From contig JAQUSH010000016.1 of NCBI GenBank assembly GCA_028715225.1, forward strand, positions 1 to 10,823: a stretch of 10,823 nt of DNA, given 5' to 3'. The DNA is from Candidatus Aenigmatarchaeota archaeon (lineage in GTDB: Archaea > Aenigmatarchaeota > Aenigmatarchaeia > Aenigmatarchaeales > Aenigmatarchaeaceae). The notes beneath the pieces are model-generated. The model was not told the origin of the DNA. It saw only the letters and a program-made list of their open reading frames with translations, and did not search any database. Every line of letters starts with the position of its first letter. The stretch's first letter is position 1. Shown one piece after another: positions 5,095-10,823 of the stretch. The position numbers and the translations under genes were made by a program.

Positions 5095-5174
5095 CTACGG
5101 GGCTATTGACCAAGATTTGGCTATAGAGATATTCAATTTCAATCTTTTTAATCTTTCCTTTGCATACTCTTAAT

Positions 5175-5639
5175 ATGAAATGGAAGACCCCGCCAAGAAT
5201 TAAGATATATGAAGCCTTAGGTTGTATTGCAGATAATAGGATAGAAATAAACGGAAATGAAGGTAAAATATTTTCATCAAGTTTAGGAAAATTTTATTCC
5301 ATAAAATATGATGGAAAAGATTCAATCATGTGCAATGATAATGGTTCTTATTGGGGTAATTATTTGGGTTATCCACAAATAGCATTTTTGATGTTGAAAG
5401 ATAAGATAAAATATAACTCTAAATTCATAGATGCATTGAAAGGAATCAAATGGAAAGATATAAACACAAAATTCAAAAATGATTATGAAAAGACTGAACA
5501 TTATGTTTTAGAAACAGTAAAGGAAAGGGGATTTAATGTCAATGAACTTATGGAAGAAGTCGATAATATTTTTGAACAAATAAAGAAGCTAAAGATGGTT
5601 TTCCTTGGAGAAAAAACAAAACCGCCTTCTGGTTATTAG
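5175..5639 (+). CDS. Conserved-looking small protein of unknown function
   Basis: This 154-residue protein from ATG 5175 begins MKWKTPPRIKIYEALGCIAD, followed by a beta-rich stretch (KIFSSSLGKFYSIKYDGKDSIMCND) and then GSYWGNYLGYPQIAFLMLKDK, a compact glycine- and aromatic-rich motif that looks functionally constrained. The C-terminal third is helical and charged (EKTEHYVLETVKERGF, NELMEEVDNIFEQIKKL). I recall similar hypothetical proteins in archaea but know no assigned function. An in-frame TTG at 5160 would add MHTLN but lies too close to the T-rich promoter region (about 5145-5152). The gene is divergent from the tRNA and convergent with the DJ-1-type gene, 4 bases apart. Confidence 0.75.
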   Translation: MKWKTPPRIKIYEALGCIADNRIEINGNEGKIFSSSLGKFYSIKYDGKDSIMCNDNGSYWGNYLGYPQIAFLMLKDKIKYNSKFIDALKGIKWKDINTKFKNDYEKTEHYVLETVKERGFNVNELMEEVDNIFEQIKKLKMVFLGEKTKPPSGY

Positions 5640-5643
5640 TTTT

Positions 5644-6180
5644 CTAAGCCAATAAATGCTGTTTCATCTGTGCTGCCTTAGGCTTGCCCTGAAGAAGTTC
5701 TACAATCTTTAATGCAAATTCCATTGCTGTGCCTGGTCCCTGAGATGTTATAATATTGCCGTCTACAACAACTCTTTCACCACGAGGCATGTCTAAATTC
5801 TTTTCTAAACCTGGTGCAATTGTAGCACGCTTATCTTTCAGAACGCCTGCTTTTACTAAAATCATTGGTGCACCGCATATAGCAGCTATTATCTTTCCTT
5901 GTTTTGCGAAATCCTGAACAGAAGTTATTATTGTTGGACTTTTCATAAGATTTTCATAACCAGGTGATCCGCCAGGCAAAACAATTCCATCATATTTGTT
6001 AAGATCAACTTCATCAAGCATTCCATCAACCTGAACTTTGACTCTGTGAGCGCTTGTAACGAACTTAGAAGGTGCGCCTGCGACAAACACTTCTATTCCT
6101 GCTCGTCTTAAAACATCAATGACAGTAAATGCCTCAATGTCTTCAAATCCATCTGGTAAAGGCATTATCATTTTTGGCAT
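5644..6180 (-). CDS. DJ-1/PfpI family protein (DJ-1/YajL type)
   Basis: This 178-residue protein has the class I glutaminase-like fold: PLPDGFEDIEAFTVIDVLRR at the start, with E16 matching DJ-1 E18; DGIVLPGGSPG at about 63-73; and the nucleophile elbow AAICGAPMIL with C101, matching DJ-1 C106. A SQGPGTAMEFAL segment near 150 completes the DJ-1 pattern. Reported activities of the family include chaperone, oxidative-stress protection and glyoxal-related deglycase activity (debated), so a stress or repair role is likely and a specific substrate cannot be read. I chose ATG 6180, with GAGTGA 5 bases upstream; the in-frame GTG at 6189 adds MIF and overlaps the upstream small gene. It follows the Cys4 gene and is probably co-transcribed with it. 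Confidence 0.9.
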   Translation of the reverse strand: MPKMIMPLPDGFEDIEAFTVIDVLRRAGIEVFVAGAPSKFVTSAHRVKVQVDGMLDEVDLNKYDGIVLPGGSPGYENLMKSPTIITSVQDFAKQGKIIAAICGAPMILVKAGVLKDKRATIAPGLEKNLDMPRGERVVVDGNIITSQGPGTAMEFALKIVELLQGKPKAAQMKQHLLA

Positions 6181-6185
6181 AAAAA

Positions 6186-6323
6186 TCACTCTAATTTTTT
6201 GATTCTATCCTCGAAGAACTTGCATTCGATGTCTACTCGCACATCCGGAACTTTAAATCCATAACATTGGCCTTTTTTACCAGCCAATCCTTTCAATAAT
6301 TTGCAATCTTTACATCGAACCAT
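6186..6323 (-). CDS. 45-residue four-cysteine (probable zinc-binding) protein
   Basis: A short frame from ATG 6323 to TGA 6188-6186 encodes MVRCKDCKLLKG, then a G-Q-C segment and an E-C-K segment, ending in the charged tail EDRIKKLE. The cysteines at 4, 7, 20 and 34 (CxxC then two singles) suit one zinc or iron site, in a small zinc-ribbon or rubredoxin-like knuckle. GAGG 7 bases before the ATG is a plausible Shine-Dalgarno sequence. Its stop lies 5 bases before the DJ-1-type ATG, and the Shine-Dalgarno of that gene overlaps this stop, so the pair looks like a two-gene operon. Function unknown; adaptor or DNA/RNA binding is possible. Confidence 0.7.
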   Translation of the reverse strand: MVRCKDCKLLKGLAGKKGQCYGFKVPDVRVDIECKFFEDRIKKLE

Positions 6324-6355
6324 GTCAAAACCTCTAAATTATATATGATGCTTAC

Positions 6356-6368
6356 AAATATAAATATT
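6356..6368. promoter_or_regulatory. AT-rich element between divergent Cys4/DJ-1 and Kor operons
   Basis: AAATATAAATATT is the only strong TATA-like stretch at a usable distance for both directions. On the plus strand it places initiation near 6386, just before the Kor operon. On the minus strand it places initiation near 6336, giving a leader of about 13 bases that contains GAGG for the Cys4 gene. One box or two overlapping boxes cannot be separated by eye. Confidence 0.4.
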
Positions 6369-6394
6369 GGTATTGGTAATGTTAAGTGATTAAA

Positions 6395-6808
6395 ATGGGA
6401 GTAATATCAGTCAACTTGAAATCGATACAGGCAACTAAGAACGAAAACCTTAGCGGCGGCATTGAAGTTAACAACAATGTGACGCCTATAGATGTCAGAG
6501 AACTTGACATGCCAGGAATTGGAAAGAAAGGAATAGTTATTGATTTTCAGTATATATCTAAATATTCTGTAAACGGAGAAAAGGTCGCTGAGATAAAGAT
6601 TCTTGGTGAGGTTTATTACATTGGCAGTGACATGGAAGAAATATTGAAGAAATGGAAGAAAGAAAAGGAAATGCCTGAAGATCCTTACATAGTAATAATT
6701 AATACTATTTTTAGAAGATGTGCTGTTAAAGCACTGCAGCTAGCGGAGGACATACAGCTACCGCCTCCAATCGGCCTGCCTTTTGCGCAAAAATCAAAGC
6801 AAGAGTAA
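6395..6808 (+). CDS. Conserved archaeal-type protein of unknown function, first gene of the Kor operon
   Basis: This 137-residue protein begins MGVISVNLKSIQATKNE, then SGGIEVNNNVTPIDV, a beta-rich core (GIVIDFQYISKYSVNGEKVAEIKILGEVYYI), a helix (EEILKKWKKEKEMPEDP), and a striking C-terminus: IFRRCAVKALQLAEDIQLPPPIGLP. I recall the FRRC...LAEDLQLPPP ending from uncharacterised archaeal proteins. The alternating strands and terminal helix are reminiscent of SecB-like folds, which is only a guess. ATG 6395 is preferred because such proteins start near this point; a GTG at 6386 would be exactly leaderless and is the alternative. It lies 6 bases before KorA and is probably co-transcribed. Nothing in it suggests a redox cofactor, so its link to the oxidoreductase may be accidental. 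Confidence 0.75.
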   Translation: MGVISVNLKSIQATKNENLSGGIEVNNNVTPIDVRELDMPGIGKKGIVIDFQYISKYSVNGEKVAEIKILGEVYYIGSDMEEILKKWKKEKEMPEDPYIVIINTIFRRCAVKALQLAEDIQLPPPIGLPFAQKSKQE

Positions 6809-6814
6809 AGTAAT

Positions 6815-8449
6815 ATGGAAATGAATATCTTAGTTGGTGGTAAAGCTGGGCTTGGCGCAGCTAGAACATCTATTCTGCTTGGAAAGATATTTGCTAAGAT
6901 GGGTTATTATGTTTACAATTACAGAGATTATCCTTCTCTTATTAGAGGCGGACATAATTTCAATGTCCTCAAAGTTTCAGCTGATCCAATCTTCTCGCAT
7001 GATGAAGAATATGACATTATAGTTGCTTTTGATCAGACTACAATTGAAAATCATGAAAAGAACCTTAAGAAAGAAGGAATAATACTTGGTGATAGTTGTC
7101 TTAAATCTTCTAAGTTGATTAAAATGGATCTTAAAAAAATAACTGATTCTGTTGGAGTTAAATATGTTTTAGGAAATGATGCTCTGATAGGAGCACTTCT
7201 AAAAACTCTTAGTTTAGATATTGATGATGCAATTGAAGTTGTTGAAAAAGATTTCAAAGACAGCGAAAAGGTTGAAGAAGTTTTAAAAATTGGTTATGAT
7301 GTTGTTAATGAAAAGTTCAAGATGGAATGTTCTAAAGGAAAAGAAAAATACTTTTTAACAGGAAATGAAGCAATCTCACTTGGTGCAATTGCGGGTGGTC
7401 TTGATGTTTACATGGCATATCCGATGACGCCTGCAACCGGCGTATTGCATGAGATAGCAAGGCTCCAGAAAAAACACAATGTTCTTTCTGTACAGATAGA
7501 AGATGAAATTGGTGTAGCGAATGCTGCGCTAGGATGTTCATTTGCAGGTGCGCGCACAATGATTGGAACATCTGGTGGTGGCTTTGATCTCATGACTGAA
7601 GCTTTGAGCATGCAAGGAATAAGCGAAGTTCCTTTAGTTGTTTATCTTTCACAGAGAACGGGCCCATCTACTGGCGTACCAACTTACACAGAACAAGCTG
7701 ATTTGAAAATGGCTATGAGCTGTGGACATGGAGAGTTTCCAAGAATAATTATTGCACCAGGAGATGCAAATGAATGTTTTTATCGAACAGCTGAAGCATT
7801 GTATTTAGCAGACAAGTTTAGAGCACTTGTTATTCTTATGGGTGACAAGCATGTTGGTGAAAACAATTATACTGTTGATAATTTTTCTAAAGTAATAAAC
7901 TGTCAAAAGTTTATTGTAAATTCTGGAAAGAATTACAAAAGTTATGAATATGCTCTTAATGGCGTTTCGCCTAGAGCAATTCCTGGTTCTAATGCTGTAG
8001 TCAGAGCAAGTAGCTATGAGCACAATGAATTTGGAAACACGATTGAAGATGCAGAAACAACTAAAAAAATGAAAGATAAAAGAATGTTAAAAATAGAAGC
8101 AATTAGAAATGAAATCGAAAAACTAAAACCTGTTTCTGTTTACGGCAAGGGAGATAATCTAATAATTGGCTGGGGTTCAACTAAAGGAGCTATAGTTGAT
8201 GCTTTGAAAGAACTTAAGAATTTCAAGTTTATGCAGATAAGCTACATTTCTCCATTTCCAATTAAATTAGTAACAGACGAGATGAAAAAATCTAAAAATA
8301 TAATTCTTGTTGAGAATAACCAAACTGGCCAGCTTGGAGAAATAATAAGAGAGCAAACTGGAATAGAAATAAAAAATAAATTATTAAAATACGACGGAAG
8401 GCCATTTACTAAAAATGAAATAGTTAAAGGTGTTTCAAAATGGAAATGA
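6815..8449 (+). CDS. korA: 2-oxoacid:ferredoxin oxidoreductase, fused gamma-alpha subunit (KorA type)
   Basis: This 544-residue protein has a gamma domain at residues 1 to about 170 (ILVGGKAGLGA, then YPSLIRGGHNF) followed by the alpha domain from about 180 (TGNEAISLGAIAGGLDVYMAYPMTPATG). The motif RTGPSTGVPTYTEQADL at about 281-297 and GHGEFPRI just after are typical of the alpha subunit, which helps bind thiamine diphosphate and substrate. The last 120 residues are the beta-rich C-terminal domain ending GVSKWK. With the beta subunit it oxidatively decarboxylates a 2-oxoacid with CoA and reduces ferredoxin in the cytoplasm. The substrate (2-oxoglutarate, pyruvate or broad) cannot be fixed from the motifs. 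A second in-frame ATG at 6821 is possible. The gene overlaps korB by 10 bases. Confidence 0.93.
   Translation: MEMNILVGGKAGLGAARTSILLGKIFAKMGYYVYNYRDYPSLIRGGHNFNVLKVSADPIFSHDEEYDIIVAFDQTTIENHEKNLKKEGIILGDSCLKSSKLIKMDLKKITDSVGVKYVLGNDALIGALLKTLSLDIDDAIEVVEKDFKDSEKVEEVLKIGYDVVNEKFKMECSKGKEKYFLTGNEAISLGAIAGGLDVYMAYPMTPATGVLHEIARLQKKHNVLSVQIEDEIGVANAALGCSFAGARTMIGTSGGGFDLMTEALSMQGISEVPLVVYLSQRTGPSTGVPTYTEQADLKMAMSCGHGEFPRIIIAPGDANECFYRTAEALYLADKFRALVILMGDKHVGENNYTVDNFSKVINCQKFIVNSGKNYKSYEYALNGVSPRAIPGSNAVVRASSYEHNEFGNTIEDAETTKKMKDKRMLKIEAIRNEIEKLKPVSVYGKGDNLIIGWGSTKGAIVDALKELKNFKFMQISYISPFPIKLVTDEMKKSKNIILVENNQTGQLGEIIREQTGIEIKNKLLKYDGRPFTKNEIVKGVSKWK
8426..8432 (+). promoter_or_regulatory. Shine-Dalgarno deciding the korB start
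   Basis: AAAGGTG inside the end of korA lies 7 bases before ATG 8440, a normal spacing, and 13 before ATG 8446. It favours 8440. Confidence 0.55.
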
Positions 8450-9297
8450 AAGATTTTGATACAGAAGAAATTATAACCTGGTGCCCAGGTTGCCTAAATC
8501 ATGCTATACTTAATGCTGCCAAAAAAGCATTTACTAATTTAGTCAATAAAAATAAAATAAAGAAAGAGAACATTGTTGCTGTAACTGGTATCGGATGTGC
8601 TGCCAAAATATTTGATTACATTAATGTTTCTAGTTTTTATGGAATACACGGAAGAGTAATGCCAATGAGCATGGGAATAAAAGTTGGAAATCCTGAATTA
8701 ACTGTTGTAGGTTTCGCTGGTGACGGAGATACTTATGCGGAAGGAATAGGTCATCTACCTCACGTTGCTAGAAAAAATGTAAATATGACAATGATTGTTC
8801 ATGACAATCAGATATTTGCTTTAACAACAGGTCAAACAACACCAACATCGGCTTTAGGCGATATAACAAAAACATCACCTTTCGGTGTAATGGATCGCCC
8901 ATTAAATCCAATTGCATTTGCTATTGTATGCGGTGCTACCTTTGTAGCACGTGTATCTACTTTAGATCCTGAACATATGGCAGAAGTATTTGAGAAAGCA
9001 ATTGAACACAAAGGATTTTCATTTGTTGAAGTGTTCCAGCCTTGTTTAATATTCCACAATAATATTTCTTATCTTTCTGGAAAGACTTACAAATTAGATA
9101 AGCCATTAGAATTTAACGATGCGATAAAGAAAGCATATGAATGGAATTACACTAAAGATGAAAAAGCAAAAATACCTCTTGGAATATTCTATCAGACGAC
9201 TAGATCTACGTTTGAAGATAATCTAGTTAACAAAGGACCTTGGCATAAAGTTAGCAGAAAAATAGATGTTGATAAAATAGTTGAAGAATATAAATAA
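8440..9297 (+). CDS. korB: 2-oxoacid:ferredoxin oxidoreductase, beta subunit (KorB type)
   Basis: This 285-residue protein carries the thiamine diphosphate/Mg site GDGDTYAEG at 94-102, followed by DN at 122-123. Four cysteines sit where two-subunit enzymes bind their single [4Fe-4S] cluster: C15 and C18 in WCPGCLNH, C53 in GIGCAAK, and C202 in VFQPC. FALTTGQTTPTS at about 126-137 is the family's substrate/CoA-side loop. The residue after CPGC is L where G is usual (CPGCGN). No ferredoxin-like delta subunit gene is present, consistent with the two-subunit archaeal type that passes electrons straight to free ferredoxin. The Shine-Dalgarno at 8426 and the overlap with korA imply coupled translation. 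The convergent gene ends one base away. Confidence 0.93.
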   Translation: MEMKDFDTEEIITWCPGCLNHAILNAAKKAFTNLVNKNKIKKENIVAVTGIGCAAKIFDYINVSSFYGIHGRVMPMSMGIKVGNPELTVVGFAGDGDTYAEGIGHLPHVARKNVNMTMIVHDNQIFALTTGQTTPTSALGDITKTSPFGVMDRPLNPIAFAIVCGATFVARVSTLDPEHMAEVFEKAIEHKGFSFVEVFQPCLIFHNNISYLSGKTYKLDKPLEFNDAIKKAYEWNYTKDEKAKIPLGIFYQTTRSTFEDNLVNKGPWHKVSRKIDVDKIVEEYK

Positions 9298-9298
9298 A

Positions 9299-9529
9299 TT
9301 AATCCATTGTTCCGCCGCCTTCTCGTTCTTCTACCTTGTGACCGAGATCTTTGAGTTTTCTTGCCTGTTCTGGAGTAAGATCAGCTATTATATAACTTTT
9401 ACAATTATTTATCATTCGGCCACGCACACTTCCACCAACTTGAACGATGTTTGTTCTTACTCTTGTATCATCATTAAGTCCTTCTCCAGGATCAGATTTC
9501 TCTATGTTATATAGATATGATATTGTCAT
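9299..9529 (-). CDS. 76-residue small protein of unknown function
   Basis: This short protein reads MTISYLYNIEKSDPGEG, then a conserved-looking core (TRVRTNIVQVGGSVRGRMINN, with a single Cys next), then a helix-turn at ADLTPEQARKLKDLGHKVEE and a glycine-rich tail. The 'V.VGGSVRGR' strand followed by 'LTPEQA.KLK.LG..V' looks like a small folded beta-alpha domain. I do not recognise a family. A TTTAAA centred 26.5 bases before its ATG supports expression, and codon use resembles its neighbours. It ends one base from korB, convergently. Confidence 0.68.
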   Translation of the reverse strand: MTISYLYNIEKSDPGEGLNDDTRVRTNIVQVGGSVRGRMINNCKSYIIADLTPEQARKLKDLGHKVEEREGGGTMD

Positions 9530-9552
9530 AAAACATATTCGGTGGAAAAGAA

Positions 9553-9558
9553 TTTAAA
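9553..9558. promoter_or_regulatory. Single palindromic TTTAAA shared by two divergent leaderless genes
   Basis: TTTAAA is its own reverse complement. Its centre is 26.5 bases from the minus-strand ATG at 9529 and 24.5 from the plus-strand ATG at 9580, both matching archaeal TATA-to-start spacing. No other TATA-like sequence lies at the right distance for the minus gene; for the plus gene the nearby ATATA (9573-9577) is too close to the ATG. The plus side has the better purine-rich upstream element (GAAAAGAA). Confidence 0.6.
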
Positions 9559-9579
9559 CTTGTTTTGTAATTATATACT

Positions 9580-10158
9580 ATGAAAATAGCAGTAGATGTT
9601 GATGCTGTTCTTTTAGATTTGGTGACCCCATTTCTTGATTTTTATAATGAAAGGCATAAGACATCATTCGAAACACATATGGTCAAACATTATAATTTTC
9701 ACAAATCGTTTGGTGGAACGCTTGAATCAGAAGTTGCTTTATTGATGGAATTTTGCACAACGGAAGCTTTTAGGAATCTAACCCCTGTAAAAGGATCAGT
9801 AGCAGCTGTTAAAAAACTTCATAAAAAACATGAACTTATCATAGTAACATCGAGAAATCCTGGATTGAAAAAATTAACAGAATATCAATTAAATAAATAT
9901 TTTCCTAATTGTTTTGATAAAATAATTTTTACCAATGAGCACTGCGGACCACAAAAAGGAAAATCAAAAAAAGCTATCATAATTTCTAAAATAAATCCAG
10001 ATATAGTAATTGAAGATTGTTTAGACTACCTTCTAGATCTACCAAAAGCTACAAAGGGAATATTACTTAACTACCCGTGGAATCAAAACAAATTACCTAA
10101 AAACGTTGAACGAGCTATGGATTGGAAACAAGTTTTAGAAATTATTGAAAATGTTTAA
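9580..10158 (+). CDS. HAD-superfamily 5'-nucleotidase-like protein (NT5C / 5'(3')-deoxyribonucleotidase type)
   Basis: This 192-residue protein has HAD motif I at AVDVDAVLLDL (nucleophile D6, acid D8), a helical cap at about 17-70 (FLDFYNERHKTSFETHMVKHY and onwards), motif II at IIVTSR (T90/S91), lysines near 128-131 for motif III, and motif IV at IVIEDCLDYL (E145, D146, possibly D149). The cap size and the order suit the NT5C-type phosphatases that dephosphorylate nucleotides; the true substrate is open. Motif I has A where G is common (DVDGV). It is leaderless from the shared TTTAAA at 9553 and overlaps the convergent gene by 4 bases. Confidence 0.82.
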   Translation: MKIAVDVDAVLLDLVTPFLDFYNERHKTSFETHMVKHYNFHKSFGGTLESEVALLMEFCTTEAFRNLTPVKGSVAAVKKLHKKHELIIVTSRNPGLKKLTEYQLNKYFPNCFDKIIFTNEHCGPQKGKSKKAIIISKINPDIVIEDCLDYLLDLPKATKGILLNYPWNQNKLPKNVERAMDWKQVLEIIENV

Positions 10159-10493
10159 ACAGATGATTCAAATTCTTTAATAGGCGGAAATAATTTTCTT
10201 ATACCTTCTAAATATTCTGTACTCACGTTCCAAACGCTTAGTTTGCAAGCTTTTGGTATTTCTTCCGGAACATGTGTTTCCATACATTCAAAATTTAATT
10301 GTCCTAGTTCTTGGCCAACAAAATATGTTGCTTGACATTGACATTTTTGCGTCGGATCTAAAGAAACTCTATGCCCTTTTTCATAGTTTTCATATGTTCG
10401 CACGTCAGTAACTCTGTGCCAATCAATGATTCCTTCTTTAGCATAATCTCCATTAGAGAATGGACAACCTTTTTGAATAAGATTTTGTGGCAT
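10155..10493 (-). CDS. Cysteine-containing small protein of unknown function
   Basis: This 112-residue soluble protein begins MPQNLIQKGCPFSNGDYA, with KCQCQATYF near residue 50, FECME near 70 and PKACKLS near 83. The spaced cysteines (10, 50, 52, about 70 and 83) could bind zinc or an iron-sulfur cluster, though only one CxC pair is present and no known signature is matched. HRVTDVRTYENYEKGHRVSLD is polar and may form a sheet. I do not recognise a family. A TTTAAA box 26.5 bases before the ATG gives a leaderless start, and the 3' end overlaps the nucleotidase gene by 4 bases. Confidence 0.68.
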   Translation of the reverse strand: MPQNLIQKGCPFSNGDYAKEGIIDWHRVTDVRTYENYEKGHRVSLDPTQKCQCQATYFVGQELGQLNFECMETHVPEEIPKACKLSVWNVSTEYLEGIRKLFPPIKEFESSV

Positions 10494-10516
10494 AAAAATA
10501 CTTGTATAGAAAAGGA

Positions 10517-10522
10517 TTTAAA
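10517..10522 (-). promoter_or_regulatory. TTTAAA promoter of the cysteine-containing gene
   Basis: The TTTAAA is centred 26.5 bases before the minus-strand ATG at 10493, at the same spacing as the other leaderless genes here. Confidence 0.55.
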
Positions 10523-10583
10523 CACAAATCATTAGATAATTTTATTAGAATAATCAGTTGGATCCTTTGCATATATACTACGA

Positions 10584-10589
10584 TTTAAA
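10584..10589 (+). promoter_or_regulatory. TTTAAA promoter of the last gene
   Basis: The TTTAAA is centred 27.5 bases before the ATG at 10614. The 60 bases between this box and the divergent one at 10517 hold no ORF. Confidence 0.55.
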
Positions 10590-10613
10590 TCTTTTTCTAT
10601 TAATAGTATAATT

Positions 10614-10823
10614 ATGAAAAATCTCCTTTATGTTCCAATGGCACACAATCCGATGAAAGAAATGGGCATACACGGATTAATGTCAGCTATATCTGGAAAG
10701 GATGAAAATGAAATTAAAAACAATATCATTAAATTAAAAAAATATGAAGAATTCCTATCCGGATACTGGGACGGGATTATTAAAAAAATAAATGATTATA
10801 AAAAAGATAAAAATATACATAAA
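10614..10823 (+). CDS. N-terminal part of an unrecognised protein (runs off the window)
   Basis: Seventy codons are open from ATG 10614 to the end of the window. The protein starts MKNLLYVPMAHNPMKEMG and continues into a lysine-rich helical stretch (NEIKNNIIKLKKYEEFLSG, then YWDGIIKKINDYKKDKN). There is no clear signal peptide. The start is supported by the TTTAAA box. The opening hints at an enzyme-like first strand (LLYVPMAHN), but nothing specific can be named from this fragment. Confidence 0.65.
   Translation, partial: MKNLLYVPMAHNPMKEMGIHGLMSAISGKDENEIKNNIIKLKKYEEFLSGYWDGIIKKINDYKKDKNIHK

Larger units (their letters stand above)
4954..5104 (-). tRNA. tRNA-Gln (anticodon CTG) interrupted by three introns
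   Basis: On the minus strand AGCCCCG (5104-5098) pairs 7/7 with CGGGGCT (4964-4958), followed by discriminator A and an encoded CCA. The T arm is GGAGG-TTCGAAT-CCTCC (4981-4965). These parts are 151 bases apart instead of about 76. Removing 5063-5094, 5020-5049 and 4992-5004 leaves exactly 76 bases: U8 A9, D arm GTAT-AGCGGCCAA-GTAT with A14, G15 and the GG pair, A26, anticodon arm GTCGG-CTCTGGA-CCGAT, a 4-base variable loop and the T arm. The anticodon is CTG at 5006-5008. Acceptor and D-arm sequences resemble archaeal tRNA-Gln. A possible TATA-like GAATATCT lies about 26 bases upstream, and a short T-tract (CCTTTT) follows the 3' end. Intron borders are predicted from pairing alone. Confidence 0.88.

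Noticed and set aside
4954..5104. Split or permuted tRNA
   Set aside because: 5' half, 3' half, D arm, anticodon arm and CCA all occur in normal order on one strand, so introns explain it.
5160..5174. TTG start for the gene at 5175
   Set aside because: A rare start that adds five residues with no support. ATG 5175 fits the promoter region better.
7332..7611. Minus-strand ORFs inside korA
   Set aside because: They are shadows of a strongly recognised subunit with no promoter or ribosome site.
8832..9059. Minus-strand ORF inside korB
   Set aside because: It is antisense to the conserved substrate loop region of KorB and without supporting signals.
1..10823. CRISPR array, insertion sequence or rRNA
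   Set aside because: I saw no regularly spaced repeats, transposase motifs with inverted ends, or rRNA sequence.

Overview
The window is archaeal, AT-rich and densely packed. First genes have a TATA-like box (often the palindrome TTTAAA) centred about 25-28 bases before the start codon and no room for a leader, so they look leaderless. Genes inside operons carry Shine-Dalgarno sequences such as AAAGGTGA. The tRNA has archaeal bulge-helix-bulge introns, and several genes belong to families typical of archaea (creatininase-type hydrolase, single-subunit ferredoxin-thioredoxin-reductase-like protein, two-subunit 2-oxoacid:ferredoxin oxidoreductase, Mth938-like protein). I cannot name the lineage. 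The compact genome and multi-intron tRNA would suit a DPANN-type archaeon, but that is a guess.

Layout. 1-572 (+): the end of an unrecognised gene, then a winged-helix-like gene that seems split by a frameshift in a run of seven A. 569-2871 (-): a tight four-gene operon of ATP-cone/Mrr-like nuclease, FTR catalytic-type protein, creatininase-family hydrolase and a membrane-anchored thioredoxin-fold-like protein. 2906-3823 (+): three small unrecognised ORFs in a row with similar promoters. 3812-4150 (-): Mth938-like protein. 4204-4923 (-): HhH-GPD DNA glycosylase, directly behind a tRNA gene (4954-5104, -). 5175-5639 (+): conserved-looking protein of unknown function. 5644-6323 (-): a 45-aa four-cysteine protein overlapping a DJ-1/PfpI gene. 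6395-9297 (+): operon of a conserved archaeal-type protein and the alpha and beta subunits of a 2-oxoacid:ferredoxin oxidoreductase. 9299-9529 (-) and 9580-10158 (+): a small unknown protein and a HAD-type nucleotidase, divergent from one shared TTTAAA box. 10155-10493 (-): cysteine-containing unknown. 10614-end (+): truncated unknown.

The most striking element is the tRNA gene. Its 7-bp acceptor stem and T arm are perfect but 151 bases apart. Removing three predicted introns of 32, 30 and 13 bases gives a clean 76-base tRNA-Gln(CUG) with encoded CCA. The two larger introns both flank the D stem, have identical bulge sequences (AGA and AAT) and rejoin at the same exon sequence (TATAG).

Functional themes are redox chemistry tied to ferredoxin (KorAB making reduced ferredoxin, the FTR-like protein using it), nucleotide metabolism and sensing (ATP-cone, nucleotidase, creatininase/ArfB-type hydrolase), DNA repair, and protein or metabolite repair (DJ-1). 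All five convergent gene pairs end within 12 bases of each other. There is no CRISPR array, insertion sequence or rRNA, and no gene-free stretch over 300 bases.
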